NCBI RefSeq assembly: GCF_004801855.1
Contig: NZ_SSTC01000011.1
Coordinates: forward strand, 1 to 64,000
Direction of reading: 5' to 3'
DNA length: 64,000 bases
Source of the DNA: Pseudomonas sp. A-1
GTDB lineage: Bacteria; Pseudomonadota; Gammaproteobacteria; Pseudomonadales; Pseudomonadaceae
Part shown: one piece after another, positions 38,763 to 47,003 of the stretch
Numbering within the stretch: the stretch's first letter is position 1
How the letters are laid out: every line of letters starts with the position of its first letter
Notes under the pieces: model-generated
Databases searched by the model: none
What the model saw: the letters and a program-made list of their open reading frames with translations, nothing else
What the model was told of the DNA's origin: nothing
Translations under genes and position numbers: made by a program

Positions 38763-39622
38763 ACGTAGCCTCCGATGAAGGCCGTCGCCACGGCGTTGAA
38801 TTCGTCCGGACACTCGCTCTGCAGGTGGTGGGCGGCGTTGCCCATGACGTGCAGGCGCGCGTCGGCGAACTGGTTGAGCATCAGCATCGGCACGTCGATG
38901 CCGCCGAACCAGTCGTGCAGCCCCCAGAGAATCAGCGTCGGTGCCTGCACCCGGGCGAACACCGCGATGAGATCCTCCCACTCGCCGAAGGCGCCGGGGG
39001 TCCTGAGCAGCTCGAGCAGCGCGGGATTGGCGCTGGCCTCGTAGCGCAGGCGCAGGGTCTCCTCGTCGAGCCTGGCGTCGTCGTGCAGCTCGTAGCGGCA
39101 GATCAGCTCGCGCATCTTGGCCAGGCTCGGTCCGCCGTCGGCCAGGTAATAATCGGAGAGCAGGGTCGCGGCGTGCTTGCTGAACAGCGGCAGCGGCTGC
39201 AGCACGCCGCGCGCCACTGGCTGCGAACCGATCAGCAGCAGGCGGCCGACCCGCTCGGGGTGGTCGACGGCGAGGCGGATCGCCACGCAGCCGCCGAACG
39301 ACTGGTTGACCAGATGGGCGCGCGCGATGCCCAGCTCGTCCATGAAGCCCAGCAGCTTGCGCGCGTGCCAGCCGAGCGCCGGCCCTTCGATCGGCACCAT
39401 GTCGGAGCCGCCGAACTGGGCGAAGTCGAGGAAGTAGCAGGTGTGGCGCGCGGCGAAGGCCTGCGCGCTCAGGCGGAAGTTGCTCCACGCGGTGCTGCCG
39501 GGGCCGCCTCCGTGGGTGAAGATCACCGGCAGGCGGTCGGCGGGGCCGTCGACCAGAAGGTAGTGCAGGCGCACGCCGTCCACCGTGACGAAACGGCTGG
39601 GGGGAAGGGCTAGGTTGTGCAT
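38759..39622 (-). CDS. Alpha/beta hydrolase in the oxoO(A) operon
   Basis: 287 residues. 'IFTHGGGPGSTAWSNFR' holds the oxyanion hole, S108 is in 'LVNQSFGGC', the acid is in 'ILWGLHDWFGGIDV', and the histidine is near 'MGNAAHHLQSECPDEF'. It belongs to the same broad group as meta-cleavage hydrolases. Its operon contains no ring-cleavage dioxygenase, so it could act on a lactone, ester or amide such as 8-hydroxycoumarin. This would give one operon for 'hydroxylate then hydrolyse'. Confidence 0.78.
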   Translation of the reverse strand: MHNLALPPSRFVTVDGVRLHYLLVDGPADRLPVIFTHGGGPGSTAWSNFRLSAQAFAARHTCYFLDFAQFGGSDMVPIEGPALGWHARKLLGFMDELGIARAHLVNQSFGGCVAIRLAVDHPERVGRLLLIGSQPVARGVLQPLPLFSKHAATLLSDYYLADGGPSLAKMRELICRYELHDDARLDEETLRLRYEASANPALLELLRTPGAFGEWEDLIAVFARVQAPTLILWGLHDWFGGIDVPMLMLNQFADARLHVMGNAAHHLQSECPDEFNAVATAFIGGYV

Positions 39623-39683
39623 CGGAATTTCCCTGCGGAAGGTGACATGACACGCCTCAGCGCGGCATGCCTGGGGTCGGATA

Positions 39684-41021
39684 TCACTCGTCGACGATCT
39701 GCCGGACCTTGTAGCCGGGACGGTGACCGTCTGCGGTTTCCTTGAAGATCAGGCTGCTGTCCTTGATCGCGCCCTTTACACCGCGGCCGGGCTTAGCGAT
39801 GCCGCGGTTCCAGCGCGAGGCCAGCTTGCGCCAACTGATCGGCGAGACGTCGGTGGCCACCAGTTGCTCATCGTCCCAGCCGGTACCGTCGGAATAGAAG
39901 TTCTGCATGGCCTCACGGGCGTACAGGTCGCAGTCGTTGAATCCGTGCAGGCACAGCGGCTTGTACATATGGTCGTAGCGGTACTTGAACTTCTTGCGGT
40001 CTTCGTCGGTGAGACACACGCGCACCAGGATTTCCCAGTACTCGTGCGTGTCGTCAGTGATCGGCACGTACCACTCGTACTGCGCCACGTGCTCTTCCGG
40101 CCAGTTCTCCACCATCAGCACGCCGGGCAGAACCACCGAGGTACGGTAGTGGCGACCCTTGAGGCCTTCCACCTTAAGGCCCAACTCCTGGTTCTCGAGG
40201 ATCGGTGCCCACTTGTCGGTGAACAGCCACTGCATCAGCCCCCTGGGCCCGCCCTCCTCCTCGACCACGCTGATGCAGTCGTCGCCAGTCGGCACCAAGC
40301 CGAGCGGCAGCACCCAGTCCATGGCATGGACTATGGAGTTGTCCTTGTGCACCAGGATGTGCGCGTTGTCGAAACCATTCTCACAGGCAATCCGCCAGTT
40401 GCCGAAGCCGGTGCGGTGCATGCCGTGAACCACCGCATTGTCGTCCAGCACGCTGGGCGAGGCCGGCCACAGCGGGTGCGGGAACTGCTCGCTGCGCTCC
40501 GGGAAGCGAAACGGCAGATCATTGGCCAGCGGCGGAACGTCCTCTTCCGGGAAGTCGTCTTCGCGGACGAAGACGAAGATCATCCCGGCCACCTCATGCA
40601 CCGGATAGGTGGTGATGCCAGTGGTGCCTATCAGCTTGTCGTCCGGGTTGGCGACGATGGTCGCCAGCTTGCCGCTTTCCAGATCGAAGGTGAAACCGTG
40701 GTACCAGCAGGAGATGGTGCTCTTGTTGAAACACATTGGCTTCTCGGACAGGCGCACGCCACGGTGCAGGCACTGGTCCTTGAGGGCGAACACCTTGCCG
40801 TCGACGCGGCGCAGGACGATCGGGATGCCGCAGATCTGGATGCCCTGGACCTGATCCTCGCCCAGCTCATGGGTGAACAGGGCCGGATACCAGTGGTTGA
40901 TGAAGCCCCAGGCAGCGTCCTTGTACGGCTGGTATTGGCTCTGGGCCTTGGCGTTGTTGGCACGGGCATCGCTGATACCGTTCTTGACCTGGCGACGGCG
41001 GATGCTGGGCTGTTCGGACAT
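39684..41021 (-). CDS. oxoO: 2-oxo-1,2-dihydroquinoline 8-monooxygenase, oxygenase component (copy A)
   Basis: 445 residues, a Rieske non-haem iron oxygenase. Rieske ligands are C84, H86, C105 and H108 (QCLHRG...CWYHGF). The mononuclear site is the D218-x-x-H221-x3-H225 motif in 'ENGFDNAHILVHKD', with an Asp in 'FNDCDLYAREAM' (D363/D365). It is of the homotrimeric CarAa/OMO type, and its sequence closely resembles the Pseudomonas putida 86 OxoO that I know. OxoO hydroxylates 2-quinolone at C8. The ATG at 41021 has GAGGAG upstream. The N-terminal third is nearly identical to copy B, the rest is not. Confidence 0.82.
   Translation of the reverse strand: MSEQPSIRRRQVKNGISDARANNAKAQSQYQPYKDAAWGFINHWYPALFTHELGEDQVQGIQICGIPIVLRRVDGKVFALKDQCLHRGVRLSEKPMCFNKSTISCWYHGFTFDLESGKLATIVANPDDKLIGTTGITTYPVHEVAGMIFVFVREDDFPEEDVPPLANDLPFRFPERSEQFPHPLWPASPSVLDDNAVVHGMHRTGFGNWRIACENGFDNAHILVHKDNSIVHAMDWVLPLGLVPTGDDCISVVEEEGGPRGLMQWLFTDKWAPILENQELGLKVEGLKGRHYRTSVVLPGVLMVENWPEEHVAQYEWYVPITDDTHEYWEILVRVCLTDEDRKKFKYRYDHMYKPLCLHGFNDCDLYAREAMQNFYSDGTGWDDEQLVATDVSPISWRKLASRWNRGIAKPGRGVKGAIKDSSLIFKETADGHRPGYKVRQIVDE
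40546..40730. repeat. Exact duplicate segment within oxoO copy A
   Basis: These 185 bases are identical to 46367-46551 in copy B, with no silent difference. The flanking parts of the two genes differ. This pattern suggests gene conversion or a recent partial duplication. Confidence 0.85.
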
Positions 41022-41128
41022 TGGCACTCCTCAAAGGCAGACTTGACAGTGGTATCGCCTAATTTGGCAGCTGTAAAAATCATACTAAAAAGGGGGCGAA
41101 CTCCTAGCACTCCAATGGCCGAAGCGGT

Positions 41129-41143
41129 TATCCCGGCAGCGCA
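41129..41143 (-). promoter_or_regulatory. OxoS/XylS-type operator, oxoO(A)
   Basis: On the minus strand: TGCG-CTGCCG-GGATA, one mismatch from TGCA-N6-GGATA. A neighbouring CATTGGAG stretch is also shared with the site before copy B. Confidence 0.68.
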
Positions 41144-41281
41144 AAATAAAGCGGGGGATTAACCTAATTCCTGTGCAATCAAAACGCACGCAGCCAACTA
41201 AGTAGACTGATTGGATGCTTTACGATCTTCAATTCCCTCACTTTGCTTTCAACTCTATCTCCATCAATCCGATGGAAAAGC

Positions 41282-41307
41282 AAAAAACGGTCGCCTGCTG
41301 CGACCGT
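41282..41307 (-). terminator. Terminator of the pnt operon
   Basis: On the minus strand ACGGTCGC, loop, GCGACCGT is followed by TTTTTT. It lies about 50 bases after the pntB stop. Confidence 0.88.
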
Positions 41308-41356
41308 GGAGGAAGGGCTGCACGAATAAATAAGATGTGCAGCAGGGCAACTCACA

Positions 41357-42808
41357 TTACTCGACCGCCTTGAGCATGTCCTCGATGACCTTCTTGGCGT
41401 CGCCGAACACCATCATCGATTTGTCCATGTAGAACAGTTCGTTGTCCAGGCCCGCGTAGCCGCTGGCCATCGAGCGCTTGTTGACGATCACGGTGCGCGC
41501 CTTGTACGCCTCGAGGATCGGCATGCCGGCGATCGGCGAGTGCGGGTCGGTCTTCGCCGCCGGGTTGACCACGTCGTTGGCGCCGAGCACCAGCACCACG
41601 TCGGTCTGGGCGAACTCGGCGTTGATGTCGTCCATCTCGAACACCTGCTCGTAGGGCACCTCGGCCTCGGCGAGCAGCACGTTCATGTGCCCCGGCATGC
41701 GCCCGGCCACCGGGTGGATGGCGTACTTCACGGTGATGCCGCGGTGGGTCAGCTTCTCGGTCAGCTCCATCAGCGCGTGCTGGGCGCGCGCCACCGCCAG
41801 GCCGTAGCCGGGGACGATGATCACGCTGTCGGCGTTGCCGAGCATGAACGCGGCATCATCCGCCGAGCCGCTCTTCACCGGGCGCTGCTCCTGGCTGCCA
41901 GCCGCGGCGCTGGCGCCGGCCTCGGCACCGAAGCCGCCGAGGATCACGTTGAAGAACGAGCGGTTCATCGCCTTGCACATGATGTAGGAGAGGATCGCAC
42001 CCGAGGAACCGACCAGGCTGCCGGCGACGATCAGCATCGAGTTGTTCAGCGAGAAGCCGATGCCGGCCGCCGCCCAGCCCGAGTAGCTGTTGAGCATCGA
42101 CACCACCACCGGCATGTCGGCGCCGCCGATCGGGATGATGATCAGCACGCCGATCACGAAGGCCAGCGCCACCAGCACGGCGAACGCGGTCAGGTTGCCG
42201 GTGAAGGTGAACGCCAGGCCCAGGCCGAGGATCGCCAGGCCGACCGCCAGGTTCAGCCAGTGCTGGCCGGCGAAGGTCACCGGGGCACCCTGGAACAGGC
42301 GGAACTTCCAGCCGAACACCGAACCGCCGGCCAGCTTGCCGAAGGCGATCACCGAACCGGAGAAGGTGATGGCGCCGATGGCCGCACCGAGGAACAGCTC
42401 CAGGCGGTTGCCGGCCGGGATCGGGTCGCTGATCGCGGCGACGATGCCCAGCGACTGCGGTTCGACCACCGCCGCAATGGCGATGAACACCGCGGCCAGA
42501 CCGATCATGCTGTGCATGAAGGCGACCAGTTCGGGCATCTTGGTCATCTCGACGCGCTTGGCCATGAGGGTGCCGGCCGCGCCGCCGAGCTGCAGGCCGA
42601 CCAGCACGTAGGCGATGCCGGCGTCGCTGCCGGCCTGGGCGGCGAGCTTGTAGATCAGCGCCACGGTGGTGCACACGGCGATAGCCATGCCGGCCATGCC
42701 GAACAGGTTGCCGCGCTGCGAAGTGGTCGGGTGGGACAGCCCTTTCAGTGCCTGGATGAAGCACACCGAGGCGACCAGGTAGAGCAGGGTGATCAGGTTC
42801 ATGCTCAT
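41357..42808 (-). CDS. pntB: NAD(P) transhydrogenase subunit beta
   Basis: 483 residues. Eight or so membrane segments fill the first 290 residues. A soluble NADP(H)-binding domain follows ('VIIVPGYGLAVARAQHALMELTEKL' and 'VVLVLGANDVVNPAAKTDP'). It forms proton-translocating transhydrogenase with PntAA and PntAB. The start nearly abuts the pntAB stop. A terminator follows. Confidence 0.95.
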   Translation of the reverse strand: MSMNLITLLYLVASVCFIQALKGLSHPTTSQRGNLFGMAGMAIAVCTTVALIYKLAAQAGSDAGIAYVLVGLQLGGAAGTLMAKRVEMTKMPELVAFMHSMIGLAAVFIAIAAVVEPQSLGIVAAISDPIPAGNRLELFLGAAIGAITFSGSVIAFGKLAGGSVFGWKFRLFQGAPVTFAGQHWLNLAVGLAILGLGLAFTFTGNLTAFAVLVALAFVIGVLIIIPIGGADMPVVVSMLNSYSGWAAAGIGFSLNNSMLIVAGSLVGSSGAILSYIMCKAMNRSFFNVILGGFGAEAGASAAAGSQEQRPVKSGSADDAAFMLGNADSVIIVPGYGLAVARAQHALMELTEKLTHRGITVKYAIHPVAGRMPGHMNVLLAEAEVPYEQVFEMDDINAEFAQTDVVLVLGANDVVNPAAKTDPHSPIAGMPILEAYKARTVIVNKRSMASGYAGLDNELFYMDKSMMVFGDAKKVIEDMLKAVE

Positions 42809-42809
42809 C

Positions 42810-43124
42810 TCAGTGCGCCTCGGCCTGCGCCTTCGGCGTCTTCTTCTTGAACATTTCCAGCATGCGTCGGGTGACCAGGAAGCCGCCGAACACGTTGACT
42901 GCGGCCAGGGCCACGGCCAGGGTGCCCATGGTCTTGCCCAGGCCGGTTTCGGTCAGCGCGGCGGCCAGCATGGCGCCGACGATGACGATGGCGGAAATGG
43001 CGTTGGTCACCGCCATCAGCGGGGTGTGCAGCGCGGGGGTGACGTTCCACACCACGTGGTAGCCGACGTAGATCGCCAGCACGAAGATGATCAGGTTGTA
43101 GAGACCGTCGGAGATCGGGTCCAT
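42810..43124 (-). CDS. pntAB: NAD(P) transhydrogenase subunit alpha part 2
   Basis: 104 residues with three membrane helices ('LYNLIIFVLAIYVGYHVVW', 'AISAIVIVGAMLAAAL', 'GTLAVALAAVNVFGGFLVTRR'). This is the membrane fragment of the alpha chain in split transhydrogenases, as found in Pseudomonas. One base separates its stop from the pntB start. Confidence 0.94.
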   Translation of the reverse strand: MDPISDGLYNLIIFVLAIYVGYHVVWNVTPALHTPLMAVTNAISAIVIVGAMLAAALTETGLGKTMGTLAVALAAVNVFGGFLVTRRMLEMFKKKTPKAQAEAH

Positions 43125-43160
43125 GGTTGTTGTCCTTGTAATTGGAGTCGCTGGGCGGAA

Positions 43161-44285
43161 TCAGGCGGCGTTGCGGCGGACCAGCTGGCCGCCTTCGCAC
43201 ATCAGGCAGGCGGCGACGATGTCGTCTTCGCGGTTGAGGTGGAACTTGCCTTCGCCGTCGATGACCAGCTTGAGGAAGTCCAGCAGGTTGCGTGCGTAAA
43301 GCGCCGAGGCATCCGCCGGCACCAGCGCGGCCAGGTTGCTGTGGCCGACCAGGGTCACACCATGGCGCACCACCACCTGATCGGCGACGCTCAGCGGGCA
43401 GTTGCCGCCTTGGGCCGCGGCCAGGTCGATGACCACAGAGCCCGGCTTCATCGCGGCGACGGTGGCCTCGTGGAGCAGGGTCGGCGCCTTGCGGCCCGGA
43501 ATCAGCGCGGTGGTGATGACGATGTCGGCCTGCCTGGCGCGCTCGTGCACCGCCTTGGCCTGACGCTCCATCCACGACGCCGGCATCGGCCGCGCGTAGC
43601 CGCCGACGCCCTCGGCGCACTCGCGCTCCTCGTCGGTCTCGAACGGCACGTCGACGAACTTGGCGCCCAGCGACTCGATCTGCTCCTTGACCGCCGGACG
43701 CACGTCCGAGGCCTCGATCACCGCACCGAGACGCTTGGCGGTGGCGATCGCCTGCAGGCCGGCGACGCCGGCGCCGAGCACCAGCACGCGGGCGGCCTTC
43801 ACGGTGCCGGCGGCGGTCATCAGCATCGGCATGAAGCGCGGGTAGTGGTGGGCGGCCAGCAGCACGGCCTTGTAGCCGGCGATGTTGGCCTGCGAGGACA
43901 GCACGTCGAGGCTCTGCGCGCGCGAGGTGCGCGGCGCAGCCTCGAGGGCGAAGGCGGTGATGCCGTGTTCGGCCATGCGCGCGATGTTGGCGCTGTCGAA
44001 CGGGTTTAGCATGCCGACCAGCACGGCGCCGGATTGCATCAGGGCCAGTTCGTCCGGGCTGGGTGCGGCGACCTTGAGCACCAGGGCGGCGCCGAGGGCC
44101 GCCGCGGCATCGCCGAGGTGGGCGCCGACGGCGGCGTAGGCATCGTCGGGGATGCTGGCGGCACCGCCGGCACCGCTCTGCACGATGACCTGGTGGCCCT
44201 GGGCGATGAGTTTCTTGACCGTTTCCGGCGTGGCAGCCACGCGGGTCTCCCCGGCGTGGGTCTCGAAAGGGATTCCGATCTGCAC
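43161..44285 (-). CDS. pntAA: NAD(P) transhydrogenase subunit alpha part 1
   Basis: 374 residues if it starts at GTG 44285, where GGAGG lies seven bases upstream; a TTG at 44291 is the alternative. The NAD-binding Rossmann motif is 'VLVLGAGVAGLQAIATAKRLGAV', and 'IPFETHAGETRVAATP' is the family N-terminus. The enzyme exchanges hydride between NADH and NADP+ using the proton gradient. It interrupts the quinolone gene region and lacks an OxoS-type site, so it is probably a resident operon. Confidence 0.93.
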   Translation of the reverse strand: MQIGIPFETHAGETRVAATPETVKKLIAQGHQVIVQSGAGGAASIPDDAYAAVGAHLGDAAAALGAALVLKVAAPSPDELALMQSGAVLVGMLNPFDSANIARMAEHGITAFALEAAPRTSRAQSLDVLSSQANIAGYKAVLLAAHHYPRFMPMLMTAAGTVKAARVLVLGAGVAGLQAIATAKRLGAVIEASDVRPAVKEQIESLGAKFVDVPFETDEERECAEGVGGYARPMPASWMERQAKAVHERARQADIVITTALIPGRKAPTLLHEATVAAMKPGSVVIDLAAAQGGNCPLSVADQVVVRHGVTLVGHSNLAALVPADASALYARNLLDFLKLVIDGEGKFHLNREDDIVAACLMCEGGQLVRRNAA

Positions 44286-44496
44286 AGGCAAACCTCCATG
44301 GCAATATAACTTTCACCAGCAGCCTGAAGGGTTATTACGTTTATCTATTTTATATATCAGGGATTTCTCCGAAAGGCGCGAAAAAATGGACTCAGCGCGC
44401 CCCGAATCACAGATAAACAAATCCCCCACATAGGCCCCAGAGATCCGTCCATATAAGAACGCCCTCAATATGACCTACAATAGTGCTGCCGACTAT

Positions 44497-44532
44497 TTAA
44501 AAGCGCCCTGGCACTTCGTTTTGCCAGGGCGC
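44497..44532 (-). terminator. Terminator of the SDR gene
   Basis: On the minus strand GCGCCCTGGCA, loop, TGCCAGGGCGC is followed by TTTTAA. It lies 17 bases after the stop codon at 44549. Confidence 0.85.
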
Positions 44533-44548
44533 AGGACGGCACACGCAG

Positions 44549-45307
44549 TTACTCAGCCGACATACCACCGTCCACCGATAGAGTAGTGCCGGTGGTGTAG
44601 GAGGAATGGTCGGAAAGCAGCCAGAGCACTGCCGCACTGATCTCATGCGGCCGCCCGATACGATGCATGGGGACTCCGTCATCGTACATGTGCTCATCAC
44701 CACCAGTGACGCGGTCGAAGCTAGGCGTCTTGATCGGCCCTGGGCAGATCGCGTTGACACGGATGCCACGGGTGGCATAGTCCAGCGCGGCCGCTCGAGT
44801 GGCGCCGACAATGCCGTGCTTGGCCGCCACATAGTAGGCGGTCTTGGGCATCGCCTTGAGGCCGAAGATCGAGGCATTGTTGACGATGACACCCCCACCG
44901 CTCTGCAGCATCGCGGCCGTCTCGTACTTCATCATGTACAGGATGCCCTTGAGGTTGATGTCGATGACATCGGAAAAATCCTCCACAGGCGTCTCGTGCA
45001 CATCGTTGAACTCACGCTGCAGGCCGGCATTGTTGAACGCCCCGTCGACCCGGCCGTACTTCTCCATGGCCAGAGCCACTAAGGCCTCGCAGTCGGTTGC
45101 CTTAGAAACATCGGTCACACGGAACAAAGCCTGACCACCAGCAGCGACGATTTCCTCGACCAGATCAGCTCCTACCTTGGCGCTGCGGTTACCGATCACT
45201 ACACGAGCTCCGGCCTTGGCCAGAGCCAGGCTGGCGTCACGACCCATGCCACTGCCGCCCCCAGTTACAATTACCACCTTATCCTGAAGTTCGTAAGACA
45301 GATTCAT
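44549..45307 (-). CDS. Short-chain dehydrogenase/reductase in the quinolone regulon
   Basis: 252 residues, classical SDR. The cofactor motif is 'VTGGGSGMG' (about 14-22), NNAG lies at 92-95, and the catalytic set is S146, Y159 and K163 ('YYVAAKHG'). It stands alone with its own OxoS-type site and terminator. It could dehydrogenate a dihydrodiol or reduce a ring intermediate; the substrate is unknown. Codon use is visibly less GC-rich than the surrounding genes, similar to copy B of oxoO. Confidence 0.82.
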   Translation of the reverse strand: MNLSYELQDKVVIVTGGGSGMGRDASLALAKAGARVVIGNRSAKVGADLVEEIVAAGGQALFRVTDVSKATDCEALVALAMEKYGRVDGAFNNAGLQREFNDVHETPVEDFSDVIDINLKGILYMMKYETAAMLQSGGGVIVNNASIFGLKAMPKTAYYVAAKHGIVGATRAAALDYATRGIRVNAICPGPIKTPSFDRVTGGDEHMYDDGVPMHRIGRPHEISAAVLWLLSDHSSYTTGTTLSVDGGMSAE

Positions 45308-45440
45308 ATAGCAAACCTCTCAAGGTAAATAGATATCATGAGCAGGCGAGCACCTTCCGAACCAATTCATCTGGCACTGCCAAACTCATTTCGATTATCG
45401 GCAGGAGAAACCCCGTTATCGCTCCGCTGAGTCCTGCGAT

Positions 45441-45455
45441 TATCCCAATAGTGCA
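45441..45455 (-). promoter_or_regulatory. OxoS/XylS-type operator, SDR gene
   Basis: On the minus strand: TGCA-CTATTG-GGATA. Exact match to TGCA-N6-GGATA, about 135 bases before the SDR start. The N6 differs from the other sites. Confidence 0.68.
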
Positions 45456-45504
45456 GGTTTCAGGATTACGCCCGCCCCAAAACAGGGTGGGGCGATCTGC
45501 TTGA

Positions 45505-46842
45505 TCAATCTTCCTGGATCTTGCGTACTTTGTAGCCCGGACGGTGTCCGTCAGCAGTGTCCTTGAGGATCAGGCTGGTATGCTTCAGCGCGCCGCTGAC
45601 ACCCCGCCCCGGCTTGGCGATGCCACGATTCCAGCGCGAGGCCACTTTTCGCCAAGTGATTGGCGAAATATCGGTGGCGACCATCTGCTCGTCATCCCAG
45701 CCGGTGCCATCTGCGTAGAAGTTCTCCATTGCCTCGCGGGCATAGATATCGCAGTCGTTGAAGCCGTGTAGACACAATGGCTTGTACACACGCTCGTATC
45801 GATGCTTGTGCTGCTCAAGCTCCTCCTGCGTGTTACAAACCCGGACGATGACTTCCCAGTACTCGTGAGTGTCGTCAGTGATCGGGACGAACCATTCGAT
45901 CTGGGTCATGTGCTCACCCGGCCAGTTCTCCACCGCCACCAGCCCCGGCAGGGTGATCGAGGTGCGATACGGCCTAGCATTCACCCCCGAAACCTTCAGG
46001 CCCAGCTCCTTGTTCTCTAGAACCGGTGTCCAGCGGTCGGTAGCCAACCATTGCAACATACCCTTGGGCTCGTTTTCGCCCTCAAGCGCCTCGATGCAAT
46101 CGTCACCAGTCGGCAGCATTCCAAGCGGCAACACCCATTCCATCGCGTGGACGATGGTGTTGTCCTTGTGGAGCAACAAGTGGCCATTGTCGATGCCGTT
46201 CTCGCAGGCAATCCGCCAGTTAGTGTAGCCAGTGCGGTGGATGCCCAGAGCTACGGCGTTTTCGTCGAGCAGACTGGGTACCGCTGGCCATAGGGGGTGC
46301 GGATAACGCTCGCTGTTCTCCGGGAAGCGCAGCGGCAGATCGTTGGCCAGCGGCGGAACGTCCTCGTCCGGGAAGTCGTCTTCGCGGACGAAGACGAAGA
46401 TCATCCCGGCCACCTCATGCACCGGATAGGTGGTGATGCCAGTGGTGCCTATCAGCTTGTCGTCCGGGTTGGCGACGATGGTCGCCAGCTTGCCGCTTTC
46501 CAGATCGAAGGTGAAACCGTGGTACCAGCAGGAGATGGTGCTCTTGTTGAAGCACATCGGCTTCTCGGACAGGCGCACGCCGCGGTGCAGGCACTGGTCC
46601 TTGAGGGCGAACACCTTGCCGTCGACGCGGCGCAGGACGATCGGGATGCCGCAGATCTGGATGCCCTCGACCTGGTCCTCGGCCAGCTCGTGGGTGAACA
46701 GCGCCGGGTACCAGTGGTTGATGAAGCCCCAGGCGGCGTCCTTGTACGGCTGGTACTGGCTCTGGGTCTTGGCGTTGTTGGCGCGGGCATCGCTGATGCC
46801 GGTCTTGACTTGGCGGCGACGGATGATCGGCTGGTCGGACAT
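45505..46842 (-). CDS. 2-oxo-1,2-dihydroquinoline 8-monooxygenase-type oxygenase (copy B)
   Basis: 445 residues, the same length and ligand set as copy A: Rieske C84/H86/C105/H108, and 'ENGIDNGHLLLHKD' for the mononuclear iron. Residues 1 to about 170 differ from copy A at only around eight positions. The remaining part, which forms most of the substrate pocket, differs at a large share of positions (for example TDRWTPVLENKELGLKV versus TDKWAPILENQELGLKV). It is thus a paralogue likely to have a different substrate range. The 3' half is less GC-rich than the 5' half. It is a single-gene unit with its own operator. Confidence 0.82.
   Translation of the reverse strand: MSDQPIIRRRQVKTGISDARANNAKTQSQYQPYKDAAWGFINHWYPALFTHELAEDQVEGIQICGIPIVLRRVDGKVFALKDQCLHRGVRLSEKPMCFNKSTISCWYHGFTFDLESGKLATIVANPDDKLIGTTGITTYPVHEVAGMIFVFVREDDFPDEDVPPLANDLPLRFPENSERYPHPLWPAVPSLLDENAVALGIHRTGYTNWRIACENGIDNGHLLLHKDNTIVHAMEWVLPLGMLPTGDDCIEALEGENEPKGMLQWLATDRWTPVLENKELGLKVSGVNARPYRTSITLPGLVAVENWPGEHMTQIEWFVPITDDTHEYWEVIVRVCNTQEELEQHKHRYERVYKPLCLHGFNDCDIYAREAMENFYADGTGWDDEQMVATDISPITWRKVASRWNRGIAKPGRGVSGALKHTSLILKDTADGHRPGYKVRKIQED
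46367..46551. repeat. Exact duplicate segment within oxoO copy B
   Basis: Identical over 185 bases to 40546-40730 in copy A. The neighbouring sequence is similar on the start-codon side and quickly diverges on the other side. Confidence 0.85.
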
Positions 46843-46952
46843 TGGAAACCCCCGGAAGGCTGACTTGGAGAGTGGGTACCGCCCTGTGCGGCACCCTTGA
46901 TAGTCATCCTAAGAAGCAGGGGGCGGGCTGACGCTCCAATGACCGAGGGGGT

Positions 46953-46967
46953 TATCCCGGCAGTGCA
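46953..46967 (-). promoter_or_regulatory. OxoS/XylS-type operator, oxygenase copy B
   Basis: On the minus strand: TGCA-CTGCCG-GGATA, followed by a CATTGGAG stretch that is also found before copy A. About 110 bases before the start. Confidence 0.72.
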
Positions 46968-47003
46968 AAAAAAGCGAACAGCTGGACGTCCGTGTCCGTG
47001 CGC

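Larger units (their letters stand above)
41022..41356. other. oxoO(A)-pntB intergenic region
   Basis: 335 bases, AT-rich compared with the window. It carries the operator at 41129-41143 near oxoO(A) and the pnt terminator at 41282-41307. No gene is seen. Confidence 0.6.

Noticed and set aside
39684-41021. Carbazole dioxygenase (CarAa) assignment
   Set aside because: The Rieske protein is of the CarAa/OMO type, but the carBa/carBb ring-cleavage genes are absent and the protein resembles 2-oxoquinoline 8-monooxygenase more closely.
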